DNA of 12,626 nucleotides, taken from an uncultured euryarchaeote. Its GTDB lineage: Archaea; Thermoplasmatota; Poseidoniia; Poseidoniales; Thalassarchaeaceae. Positions 1-7,013 of this stretch are shown here, one piece after another. Positions within the stretch are counted from its first letter, which is position 1. Every line of letters begins with the position of its first letter. The stretch covers positions 1-12,626 of the forward strand of contig CALCEF010000308.1 of NCBI GenBank assembly GCA_937901365.1, in the 5' to 3' direction. A program made the translations under genes and the position numbers. The notes under the pieces were generated by a model. It was not told the origin of the DNA. It ran no database searches and saw only the letters and a program-made list of their open reading frames with translations.

Positions 1-962
1 CAGTATGAGATTCTTGGGAATGGAAGGCTTGGAACATCCACTGTAATTGGTTCTTGTTCTTGTGACGTACGATATTCATTGATGACATCGATTAGATTCT
101 GATCGTTGGCTGCAACTTGACTCCAAATGTGGTGGATCATCCTCTCTTGCACACACATTACATCATCGTCATTCATCCATGCACCTTCAATATCGAAGGA
201 GATGAATTCATTCAGGTGCCGGTATGTGTCATGCTTTTCAGCGCGGAAGGCTGGTCCAATTTCGAATACACGCTCAAGGCCACCGAGCACAGCCAGTTGC
301 TTGTACAATTGCGGAGATTGGGAAAGGTAAGCATCCGTTTCGAAATATTTCATCGGAAATAGATTGGTTCCACCTTCGGAAGCGCTGGCGATAATCTTCG
401 GGGAATTCATTTCGCTGAATCCCTCGGTGATGAGGTGTTCGCGCCCGTATTGCAGAACCTTCCCTCGTAACTGGAACATTGCGTTCACGTGCGCGCGACG
501 CAAGTCTAGGTGTCGATTGTCTAGTCTGACATCGAGCCCTACGTGAACATCGTCGACGACTCCGACAGGTAGAGGTGTTTCTGCGAGAGCTAATATCTGT
601 CCAGATGACACATTGATTTCGTATTCTGCCGGAGGTTCAGGTTCGCCCTCTGGGACCTTGGGTGGGCGCTTTTGGGCGACCGTTCCCGTGACCTGAATCG
701 TCGATTCTCGACTTGCACTTTGGATCGCATCGAAGACATTCTCATCCATGTTGTCTTTTTTGAGGAATGCTTGGAGGTGGCCTGTGCCATCGCGCAGCAT
801 CAAGAAACAGATGGCTCCACGACCGCGCACAGCCTCGGCATAACCCGCAACCGTCACTTCGTGACCAATCATTTGGGCACCCATATCACACACTTCACCA
901 AGGGTGTGTGTGCGGTAATGGGTCGGCTCCCACTCGCGTCCATCGCGCCCGGTCATGCTCAT
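1..962 (-). CDS. aspS: Aspartyl-tRNA synthetase, archaeal class IIb type (3' part beyond window)
   Basis: Charges tRNA-Asp (and tRNA-Asn if non-discriminating) with aspartate, using ATP, in the cytoplasm. Only 320 codons of about 430-440 are visible; the reading frame runs off the left edge. Residues ~15-110 form the OB-fold anticodon-binding domain (YRTHTLGEV near the start). The catalytic core begins near LDNRHLDLRR, followed by PKIIASASEGGTNLFPMKYF (one contiguous block), SQSPQLYKQL, and motif 2 as FEIGPAFRAEKHDTYRHLNE with its conserved Arg at residue 240. These blocks match archaeal AspRS closely; motif 3 lies outside the window. The start is ATG at 962, with a second in-frame ATG two codons in. 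A GGAGG lies at 979-975, 12 nt upstream, which is rather far. The OB-fold carries a short Pro/Glu-rich insert (KVPEGEPEPPAEYE) and the N-terminus is about 14 residues longer than usual. The gene is divergent from metK. Confidence 0.95.
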   Translation of the reverse strand, partial: MSMTGRDGREWEPTHYRTHTLGEVCDMGAQMIGHEVTVAGYAEAVRGRGAICFLMLRDGTGHLQAFLKKDNMDENVFDAIQSASRESTIQVTGTVAQKRPPKVPEGEPEPPAEYEINVSSGQILALAETPLPVGVVDDVHVGLDVRLDNRHLDLRRAHVNAMFQLRGKVLQYGREHLITEGFSEMNSPKIIASASEGGTNLFPMKYFETDAYLSQSPQLYKQLAVLGGLERVFEIGPAFRAEKHDTYRHLNEFISFDIEGAWMNDDDVMCVQERMIHHIWSQVAANDQNLIDVINEYRTSQEQEPITVDVPSLPFPRISY

Positions 963-1078
963 GGGCGTGTGCGTCCTCCACTTCAATCGCACGGCCAAAA
1001 GTGGTGTTCATTCAGGCCTCTTTCGTGAAACGCTCCCGCCCTCATCATTGATATGCAGAAGGAGGTTCGCCGGGTTTA
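963..1078. promoter_or_regulatory. Divergent aspS/metK control region with metK ribosome-binding site
   Basis: This 116-bp spacer must hold the start signals of both aspS (minus) and metK (plus). GGAGGT at 1061-1066 is a strong Shine-Dalgarno match but sits 12 nt before the metK ATG. TTGATATG at 1048-1055 is a weak TATA-like match about 28 nt before the ATG. If it were the real TATA box, the metK message would be leaderless and the Shine-Dalgarno would not be transcribed, so only one of the two is likely to be used. On the minus strand GGAGG at 979-975 also stands 12 nt before the aspS ATG. I see no convincing TATA box for aspS. Confidence 0.45.
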
Positions 1079-2311
1079 ATGTCACACGAGAGTTTACTCT
1101 TCACCTCAGAGTCTGTAACCGCAGGCCACCCTGACAAACTCTGTGATGCGATTTCCGATGCTATTCTCGATGCCTGTTTGCAACAGGACCCACACGCGCG
1201 CGTCGCCTGCGAAACCATGGTCAAGGGAACCGATACTGGGAGTACAATTATTCTCGCTGGAGAAATCACCTGTGCCCCTCCGGAAATTGACTATGAGGCA
1301 GTCGCCAGAAAAACTGCAGCATCGATTGGATACACCGACCATGAATACGGGATGGACGCCGAAACTTGTGATGTTCAAATGTTGATTTCTACTCAATCTC
1401 CAGACATTAGTCAAGGTGTTGATCAAGGCGACATCAATCAGGGTGCTGGCGATCAAGGATTGATGTTCGGATTCGCCACCAGCGAATCAGAATCTTATCC
1501 AACCCTTTCTGGTCAATACATGCCTTTGTCGGCACTACTTAGTCAGGCTCTGACAAGGCGCCTAAAGGAAGTTCGCGAGAATGGTTTGCTTCCTTGGTCG
1601 AGGCCCGATGGTAAATCACAGGTAACCATCGAATATGGTGCCTATGGAGCACCACGCCGCGTCTGGGCCGTTGTCATTGCAATTCAGCATGATGATATGT
1701 TGGAGAAATTCGGCTCTGAAAAGGCGGAACTTGAGTTCATCCAAAGTGAAATCAAACAGCATGTAATCGATCCAGTCATTCCATCGGAATTAATCGATTC
1801 AAACACGGATATAATCATCAATGGAACGGGTCGTTTTGTGCAGGGTGGCCCCCACGCTGATGCAGGGGTTACGGGCCGCAAAATCATCGTTGACACCTAT
1901 GGCGGCATGGGTCGACATGGTGGTGGAGCATTCAGCGGCAAGGATCCTTCAAAGGTTGATCGTTCCGCGACTTATGCTGCAAGATGGGCTGCAAAACATG
2001 TCGTGGCTGCAAAATTGGCCAAGCGATGTGAAATCCAATTGGCCTATGCCATCGGCGTAGCCGAACCCGTCAGTGTTCGAGTGACAACAGATGGTACTAG
2101 TTCGGCAGGGATTACAGAGGAAGAAATCAGCCGCAGGGTCCGTAATTGCTTCGATTTCAGACCTTCGGCGATCATCGAAAAATTGGACTTACTTCGCCCC
2201 ATCTATTCAGTGACATCAGCAGGTGGCCATTTTGGTCGTGAACCGACAGATGGTCACTTCACTTGGGAACGTTTGGATGCCGAAATTATTGCAGCCTTGC
2301 AACAATCGTGA
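1079..2311 (+). CDS. metK: S-adenosylmethionine synthetase, bacterial/eukaryotic MetK family
   Basis: Makes S-adenosylmethionine from methionine and ATP, releasing phosphate and diphosphate; this supplies the methyl donor for enzymes such as TrmI nearby. The 410-residue protein shows the family signatures in order: [16 protein letters not shown] with the catalytic-site His17; the [15 protein letters not shown] region; SPDISQGVD; the GAGDQG loop at 122-127; [12 protein letters not shown]; and the phosphate-binding [16 protein letters not shown] from residue 281. It closes with AIGVAEP and [14 protein letters not shown]. These are hallmarks of bacterial and eukaryotic MetK. Most archaea instead carry a very divergent archaeal MAT family lacking these strings, so the gene was probably acquired from bacteria. 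Position 249 is Gly (NGTGRFV) where many homologues have Pro (NPTGRFV). Its length slightly exceeds the ~384 of E. coli. The ATG at 1079 is chosen because FTSESV must lie near the N-terminus. Confidence 0.97.
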   Translation: MSHESLLFTSESVTAGHPDKLCDAISDAILDACLQQDPHARVACETMVKGTDTGSTIILAGEITCAPPEIDYEAVARKTAASIGYTDHEYGMDAETCDVQMLISTQSPDISQGVDQGDINQGAGDQGLMFGFATSESESYPTLSGQYMPLSALLSQALTRRLKEVRENGLLPWSRPDGKSQVTIEYGAYGAPRRVWAVVIAIQHDDMLEKFGSEKAELEFIQSEIKQHVIDPVIPSELIDSNTDIIINGTGRFVQGGPHADAGVTGRKIIVDTYGGMGRHGGGAFSGKDPSKVDRSATYAARWAAKHVVAAKLAKRCEIQLAYAIGVAEPVSVRVTTDGTSSAGITEEEISRRVRNCFDFRPSAIIEKLDLLRPIYSVTSAGGHFGREPTDGHFTWERLDAEIIAALQQS

Positions 2312-2326
2312 TTTCTTCGAATATCC

Positions 2327-2346
2327 GAGAACGCTTACGCGTTCTC
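2327..2346 (+). terminator. Perfect hairpin 15 nt after metK
   Basis: GAGAACGC (2327-2334) pairs perfectly with GCGTTCTC (2339-2346) around a TTAC loop, giving an 8-bp stem. It lies between the metK stop and the start of the surface-protein gene. No T-run follows, so it is not a classical intrinsic terminator. It could weaken read-through or mark an mRNA 3' end. Confidence 0.4.
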
Positions 2347-2367
2347 CCATCATCCTCAAAGCATGGT

Positions 2368-5300
2368 ATGGATTCGGTCGTATCGATGTCCACCCAGCGG
2401 CGACGTTCATTCGCGTTGTGTTTGTTACTCGTTTCGAGTACATTCTTAGCCGCATTTGCGCCTTTGGCCGCTGCCGATAGCCGTATTTTGTTGGATTTGT
2501 CAGACGACCACGTAGTCTTGATTCAGGGAGACAGTGCAAACATCACTCTAACCATCGAAAACAATGACACCTCCATCCAAGATTTTGATCTCACTGTAGA
2601 CGATTCAATGACATCTGCAGCTTGGAATGTGACCCTTGCCGATGAGTCGCTTTCGACCGTGCTACCGACATTTTCAGTGTCGACGACCATCATCGTTCAT
2701 CTTTCCATCGACGCCAATTTGTCGGACAATGGATACGTCGATATCAATGTGGCACATTCTGGCACCAATGTGTCCAACACAATCACCCTCTTCCTCTCTG
2801 TAACACCTTCCTATCTCCCCGATATTGAACACACCGCAATTGGCCACCAAGGCCTTCTTGGAATTGAGGTTGGAGAATCCATCGATGTGGATGTCCCGAT
2901 CTCGAATTTCGGTTCATCAATCGATCACATCGTCCTAGCCGTCGATGAAACCGCTGACCTCAGTGACTTCTGGGCAAATTGGAATGGTGGGAGTGGAAGT
3001 AACAACTCTGGTGGCAACAACACTGGAGGGAACAATACTGGAAATAACACCGGGAACAACACCGGTGGCAACAACACTGGAGGGAACAATACTGGAAATA
3101 ACACCGGGAACAACACCGGTGGAAACAATACCACCAATGGGACTGGAAATGTAACAACGGGTCCAACCGAATTCTTTGCATCGCTATCCGCCGTATCCAC
3201 CAATCTTACAGCCATTCTCGATACGGTGAATTTGACTGCCAATCTCACTTACTTCGTAGATTGGACACTCGAAGAAAACGGTTCTCTTTTCCCACATGAT
3301 GTGGGGGTCTACAATTGGACAAGTGATGGGAGCAATCACACATGGAATCAATCATGGAACTTGACCGCAGGAGAATGGTGTATTTCGGCCACACTCACAC
3401 AAAATTTCAGCGCGATTGGAAATGCATCTTCGTGCATGACTGTGAGTAGCAATCAGGGTGGAGGTGGCAATGGAACCAGCATGGGTCGAGCAGTTCCGGC
3501 CGGTTGGGAAGTTCGTTGGATCGATTCCACTTTATCGAACATGAGTGCTGGTGAAACAAGAATGAGTACACTTCGGGTCAGCGTCCCCAATGGGGAGGCG
3601 CCTGGTGATTATGGATTCCTACTTTCAGCCGGTTCGGCCATGGGGAATTTCACCATTTCTGAAACCATTGTCGTTCGTGTGAATGGGACCCACAACCTGA
3701 CGATTTCAGCTTCCGATTCAACCAACAATTGGTTGGCGAATGGCACTGGAATGGTCGATTTCAGTGTTCACAATTCAGGGACGGATGAAGCCGAGTCGAT
3801 TTACACAATTTCGTCCTCAGGCGTTTGTTCAGCCGGCATAGATGCCGCTGAGGCCGATGGGATCAGACTTGGTGAAGGTGAGAGTGAAACCATCACAGTC
3901 GATGTGACCATTGATGTAGAAGCAAGCGAAGGTGAAACCTGCGACCTTACGCTAGATGCTTGGGATGAAATTGGTGAAGTGGGTTATTCGCACACACATA
4001 CACTTGTCGTTGGGGTTTGGTATGGCCTTGAAGTCATCAGCAACGAAGCGCTTTCACTCACACCTGGTGGGTCTGCATCTGATGTCATCACGATTCGAAA
4101 CACAGGAACTGAGTCAACCAGCATCCGCCTCACAGCATCTTCCGATAACCTGACCATCAATACCGATTCGAGTTTTGTTTCGATTGAATCAGGAGAATCC
4201 GCGGATTTGAGTTGGTCGACTTCCGTCCCATCTGATACCCCATTGGTTGGTGACTACACAATTGCCTTCAGCGCCGAAACTCAAGATGGCTCAACAACCC
4301 TCAACTTTTCCGGCACAGTCGACATTCTACCCTGGTCCTCGATTTGGATGACTGGTCCTCTCGGTGGCGCCTTTGATGTTGGTTCCGATGAACCCGAGAC
4401 CGTTGAATTCACATTGTCAAATGATGGAACGGGGGATGCCAATGCTTCTCTAGACTGGAATGGGGCTCCACAAGGCTTCACCATCACTGTCAGCAATGGT
4501 ACATCTGTTGCTGCCAATGGAGATTCGACATTATCCATGACAGTCCAAATCGACGATGATATCGCCTCAGGGACTTACACATTCACCGTCCTTGCCATGA
4601 ACCCGGACGATGGTAGCACATGGGATTCGATGACCATCGACGCACAAGTCGATCAGCGAGCGGAAGTACGGGTGTTGGTTGCAGGCGATTCCTTACCAGT
4701 AGCAAGTGGGGCGGATTCCGTGTTCACGGCTACGATTATCAACGACGGAAATGAACCCGATACCTTTGCAATCACACTCACTGGGGCTTCTGGATTTGAA
4801 GTTGGAATTTCTCCACAGACGCTCACTCTCGCATCGGGAGAAAGTGGTGAGGTCAACATCACACTACGACGGACAGGCGCCAGTGATGACGTCACATTGA
4901 CTCTAACAGTAGAGAGCGAGAACGATGACACCGTCAATGATTCGCTACCCCTCTATGCTACAGTTCCCGCTATTTCGGTTCAAGCCACGGTGACAACAAA
5001 TGTTGCATCAATCCCTTCTGAAGGAAGTGCTAGCCTTACACTATTCCTCGCCAATCTCGGGGAAGCTGAAGACACTCTTCTGGTTACAGGTCCATCCGGA
5101 TTTGTTTGCGATCATCCGGGCCAAACTACACTCGCTGCTGGTTCAGCAGCCGAAAGCCATGCTGTGAGTTGCACGGCGGGTAGCAACCTTCTGGCAGGAA
5201 CGCATACGATTGCATTCACTGCCACATCACTTTCCGATTCCAATGTCAACTCCACCGCATCGGTGGATATCGAAATCGAGCCACATCGAAACGCTGCGGG

Positions 5301-6018
5301 TGGGCCGATGCTTGAGGTATCGATGTCAGGTGACGATTGGTCTCTGCCGTGGAACAGTTCAGCAACCTATACTGTAACCGTCCGAAATGATGGCAATGAG
5401 CAGGTCTCTGGATTCCTGAATCTTGCTGGTGAGCATGAGCGTGACATCCACCGTTATTGGAATCTAGATGTGAATCAGTCAGTAGGCCAATTCACGGTTG
5501 CACCTGGTGGCGTTGCAACATACATGATCACTATGCAGCCCGGTGGTGAACCCACCATAGGAAGTGTTGATTTGAGGGTTGAAGCCAGTGGCACGCTCAC
5601 GGGTCAAGGTTTCTTGGTCAGCGGAACAACATCGACGCTAACCGTCGAATTCGAGCCACCTGCACCCACTGAAGCAGAATTGTGGGATGGTGGTCCCATG
5701 GTCAATGCTGCAAACTTGGCCATCGCCATGCTGACAGGTTGGATTTTTGCAGGTCTTCTTGTCATGTGGATGCGGTTCAGTTCCAAGTCACGTGCCAAGA
5801 AGAGTGCCCAAGACGCATGGGATGATGCGGTCGAGGAAGAGAACAAGGATGCAGATTTGAGTCATGGTGAGATCAGAGCCGATGAGGATGGTACTGCACG
5901 ATGTCATGCGTGCGATTCTCGGATTCGCCTACCGTCGGACAAAGAAGCCCCATTCAGATTCAAATGCCCAACCTGTGAAGTCATGAATAGAGTCATGCCT
6001 CCGCGAGAAGAGGACTGA
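2368..6018 (+). CDS. Giant secreted Ig-repeat surface protein with C-terminal membrane anchor and cytoplasmic zinc ribbon
   Basis: A 1,216-residue cell-surface protein of unknown specific role. A signal peptide is clear: RRR, then a hydrophobic run, then LAAADS near residue 35. At least eight Ig-like repeats of the NEW3/CARDB kind are marked by an Asn-x-Gly type turn at residues ~65 (NNDTS), 180, 469, 578, 685, 792, 896 and 1007, spaced 104-111 residues except for one large gap. That gap holds an insert: an Asn/Gly/Thr linker (~207-260) full of N-x-T sequons, then a module with Cys338 and Cys356. Cys487/525 and 914/935 form two more likely disulfide pairs. One membrane helix lies at ~1115-1136, followed by a basic KSRAKKS stop-transfer stretch, an acidic segment and a CxxC...CxxC zinc ribbon (Cys1179, 1182, 1200, 1203). 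ATG 2386 (MSTQRRRS) is an equally good start, six residues shorter; upstream in-frame starts fall inside metK. No Shine-Dalgarno is visible. Adhesion or envelope scaffold is an inference. Confidence 0.85.
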   Translation: MDSVVSMSTQRRRSFALCLLLVSSTFLAAFAPLAAADSRILLDLSDDHVVLIQGDSANITLTIENNDTSIQDFDLTVDDSMTSAAWNVTLADESLSTVLPTFSVSTTIIVHLSIDANLSDNGYVDINVAHSGTNVSNTITLFLSVTPSYLPDIEHTAIGHQGLLGIEVGESIDVDVPISNFGSSIDHIVLAVDETADLSDFWANWNGGSGSNNSGGNNTGGNNTGNNTGNNTGGNNTGGNNTGNNTGNNTGGNNTTNGTGNVTTGPTEFFASLSAVSTNLTAILDTVNLTANLTYFVDWTLEENGSLFPHDVGVYNWTSDGSNHTWNQSWNLTAGEWCISATLTQNFSAIGNASSCMTVSSNQGGGGNGTSMGRAVPAGWEVRWIDSTLSNMSAGETRMSTLRVSVPNGEAPGDYGFLLSAGSAMGNFTISETIVVRVNGTHNLTISASDSTNNWLANGTGMVDFSVHNSGTDEAESIYTISSSGVCSAGIDAAEADGIRLGEGESETITVDVTIDVEASEGETCDLTLDAWDEIGEVGYSHTHTLVVGVWYGLEVISNEALSLTPGGSASDVITIRNTGTESTSIRLTASSDNLTINTDSSFVSIESGESADLSWSTSVPSDTPLVGDYTIAFSAETQDGSTTLNFSGTVDILPWSSIWMTGPLGGAFDVGSDEPETVEFTLSNDGTGDANASLDWNGAPQGFTITVSNGTSVAANGDSTLSMTVQIDDDIASGTYTFTVLAMNPDDGSTWDSMTIDAQVDQRAEVRVLVAGDSLPVASGADSVFTATIINDGNEPDTFAITLTGASGFEVGISPQTLTLASGESGEVNITLRRTGASDDVTLTLTVESENDDTVNDSLPLYATVPAISVQATVTTNVASIPSEGSASLTLFLANLGEAEDTLLVTGPSGFVCDHPGQTTLAAGSAAESHAVSCTAGSNLLAGTHTIAFTATSLSDSNVNSTASVDIEIEPHRNAAGGPMLEVSMSGDDWSLPWNSSATYTVTVRNDGNEQVSGFLNLAGEHERDIHRYWNLDVNQSVGQFTVAPGGVATYMITMQPGGEPTIGSVDLRVEASGTLTGQGFLVSGTTSTLTVEFEPPAPTEAELWDGGPMVNAANLAIAMLTGWIFAGLLVMWMRFSSKSRAKKSAQDAWDDAVEEENKDADLSHGEIRADEDGTARCHACDSRIRLPSDKEAPFRFKCPTCEVMNRVMPPREED
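3010..3117 (+). repeat. Two perfect 54-bp tandem repeats encoding an 18-residue glycosylation-sequon unit
   Basis: Positions 3010-3063 and 3064-3117 are identical base for base. Each encodes GGNNTGGNNTGNNTGNNT. A shorter, diverged third unit (GGNNTT) follows at 3118-3135 and a related NNSG precedes. The repeat is in frame, so copy-number change would lengthen or shorten the linker by 18 residues without breaking the gene. Every NNT is a potential N-glycosylation sequon on the outside of the cell. Confidence 0.95.
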
Positions 6019-6019
6019 T

Positions 6020-6793
6020 TCAAATTCTTTCAGCAATCAGTAAGAATGCGGTGTGTCCCATCGGAGTGTTACCTGGTCTCACGCCTCCCCGACTCGCCTT
6101 TGTCCAAACCCTGTCCATCATTTCTCCAGCCCAATCGACAGACAAACCAGATTCTTCACACGCATCCCACACCTTTTCCAATTGACTCGAAACGGGGCAA
6201 TAACAGGCAATTCTTCCACCATATCTCAATTTCTTTGTGAGTTTGGAGATTACAGGCCAAGGTTCAGGTAAATCGAGAATAATTGCATCAAATTCTTGAC
6301 GCACATCCTCCAATGAAATGGTTCCAATGTCTCCCTCCAATAGGGTCCAAGTTGGGAATTCTTTCATCGCATTGGCAGCCCTCTCCATGTTCTCTCGCCC
6401 AACTTCGGCATGTTCAGGCCGATTTTCGACCGAAACCAGTGTACCATTCGACCCGAGAACATTGGCCAAATGGAGTGCTAAACCACCAGATCCATGCCCA
6501 GCTTCTAGCACACACTGTCCGGCTCCAATACCCATCCATGCAATCAGAAAACCAGCATCTTTTGGGTTGATGATTTGAGCTCTGCGCTTCATTCCTTTGC
6601 GCAATTCAGGTAGACCCACTTCTACTCTCGTTAGCACCTTTTGTCCAATGGTGATTCTCTCACCGTTTGCAGTCCCGTCCAGCAACGGTTTCGGTGCAAA
6701 ACGACCTAGTCCTCTAATTTTCAATACATCGTCCTGAATCGGAACGATGTAGGTGCGCCCATCTTCTTCTCTTAGTGCGGTGTATTCCGGCAT
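6020..6793 (-). CDS. trmI: tRNA (adenine-N1)-methyltransferase, TrmI/Gcd14 family
   Basis: Transfers a methyl group from SAM to N1 of adenine in tRNA (position 58, and 57 in some archaeal enzymes) in the cytoplasm. The 257-residue length matches archaeal TrmI (~250). An N-terminal beta-rich domain (~1-65) is followed by the family block RRAQIINPKDAGFLI (70-84), SAM-binding motif I VLEAGHGSGG (95-104), acidic motif II VSVEN with Glu123, EGDI at 153-156, and the catalytic-site DLPEPW at 174-179. The C-terminal part shows the basic VWTKASRGGVRPG segment. I start at ATG 6793 (MPEYTALREE): GGATGTGA just upstream resembles an archaeal Shine-Dalgarno, whereas an in-frame ATG at 6835 would add 14 residues unlike the family. 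Its stop lies one base beyond the stop of the converging surface-protein gene. Confidence 0.93.
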   Translation of the reverse strand: MPEYTALREEDGRTYIVPIQDDVLKIRGLGRFAPKPLLDGTANGERITIGQKVLTRVEVGLPELRKGMKRRAQIINPKDAGFLIAWMGIGAGQCVLEAGHGSGGLALHLANVLGSNGTLVSVENRPEHAEVGRENMERAANAMKEFPTWTLLEGDIGTISLEDVRQEFDAIILDLPEPWPVISKLTKKLRYGGRIACYCPVSSQLEKVWDACEESGLSVDWAGEMMDRVWTKASRGGVRPGNTPMGHTAFLLIAERI

Positions 6794-6879
6794 TTTTTCA
6801 CATCCCAGTTCCAAAGAACTCGACCCTGCAAGCAAGGTGCCGACCCGGGGGCGGCTGAGTGGATGCTATTGCGACTTTG

Positions 6880-6890
6880 ATTTAGAATAT
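6880..6890. promoter_or_regulatory. Possible TATA-like element between trmI and lonB
   Basis: The AT-rich TTTAGAATAT, set in GC-rich surroundings, is the best TATA-like match in the 220-bp divergent region 6794-7013. Read rightward it would give lonB a leader of roughly 100 nt containing the hairpin at 6917-6946. Read leftward it could serve trmI with a leader of about 60 nt. It is only a composition and consensus-like match, with no recognisable BRE. Confidence 0.3.
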
Positions 6891-6916
6891 CAATTCAACG
6901 ATTGCTGAATAGAGCC

Positions 6917-6946
6917 CGCCCAAGGGGGGCGTAGCCCCCTTGGGCG
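6917..6946. promoter_or_regulatory. Strong GC-rich stem-loop in the lonB upstream region
   Basis: CGCCCAAGGGGG (6917-6928) pairs without mismatch with CCCCCTTGGGCG (6935-6946) around a 6-nt GCGTAG loop. It stands 67 nt before the lonB GTG and outside any gene. Being an inverted repeat, it folds in either transcript and as DNA. Possible roles are a leader structure controlling lonB, an operator for a dimeric regulator, a barrier between divergent units, or one copy of a dispersed intergenic palindrome. The sequence alone cannot choose between these. Confidence 0.6.
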
Positions 6947-7013
6947 TCTGAAGTGGCGATACCGCACATTCAAGAACGTAGCCGAGCCCCAGAACAATAC
7001 TGGAGAGGTCGCC

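Noticed and set aside
672..1051. Plus-strand frames of 118 and 94 codons opposite the start of aspS
   Set aside because: They are shadows of the strongly conserved AspRS OB-fold on the minus strand.
2263..2367. Extended start of the giant surface protein inside metK
   Set aside because: The frame is open from 2263, but this would overlap metK and place about 40 unrelated residues before a clear signal peptide. ATG 2368 or 2386 fits better.
3010..3117. CRISPR-like or minisatellite array
   Set aside because: The two copies are directly adjacent with no spacers and encode in-frame protein repeats.
2925..3248. Minus-strand 107-codon open frame with Pro/Phe/Leu repeats
   Set aside because: It is the reverse-strand shadow of the Asn/Gly/Thr repeat region. 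Its periodicity is fully explained by the sense coding repeat.
6015..6040. CTGATT...AATCAG inverted repeat at the convergent gene ends
   Set aside because: A six-base stem with a 14-nt loop and no T-run is too weak to call a terminator. Both arms lie in or at coding sequence.
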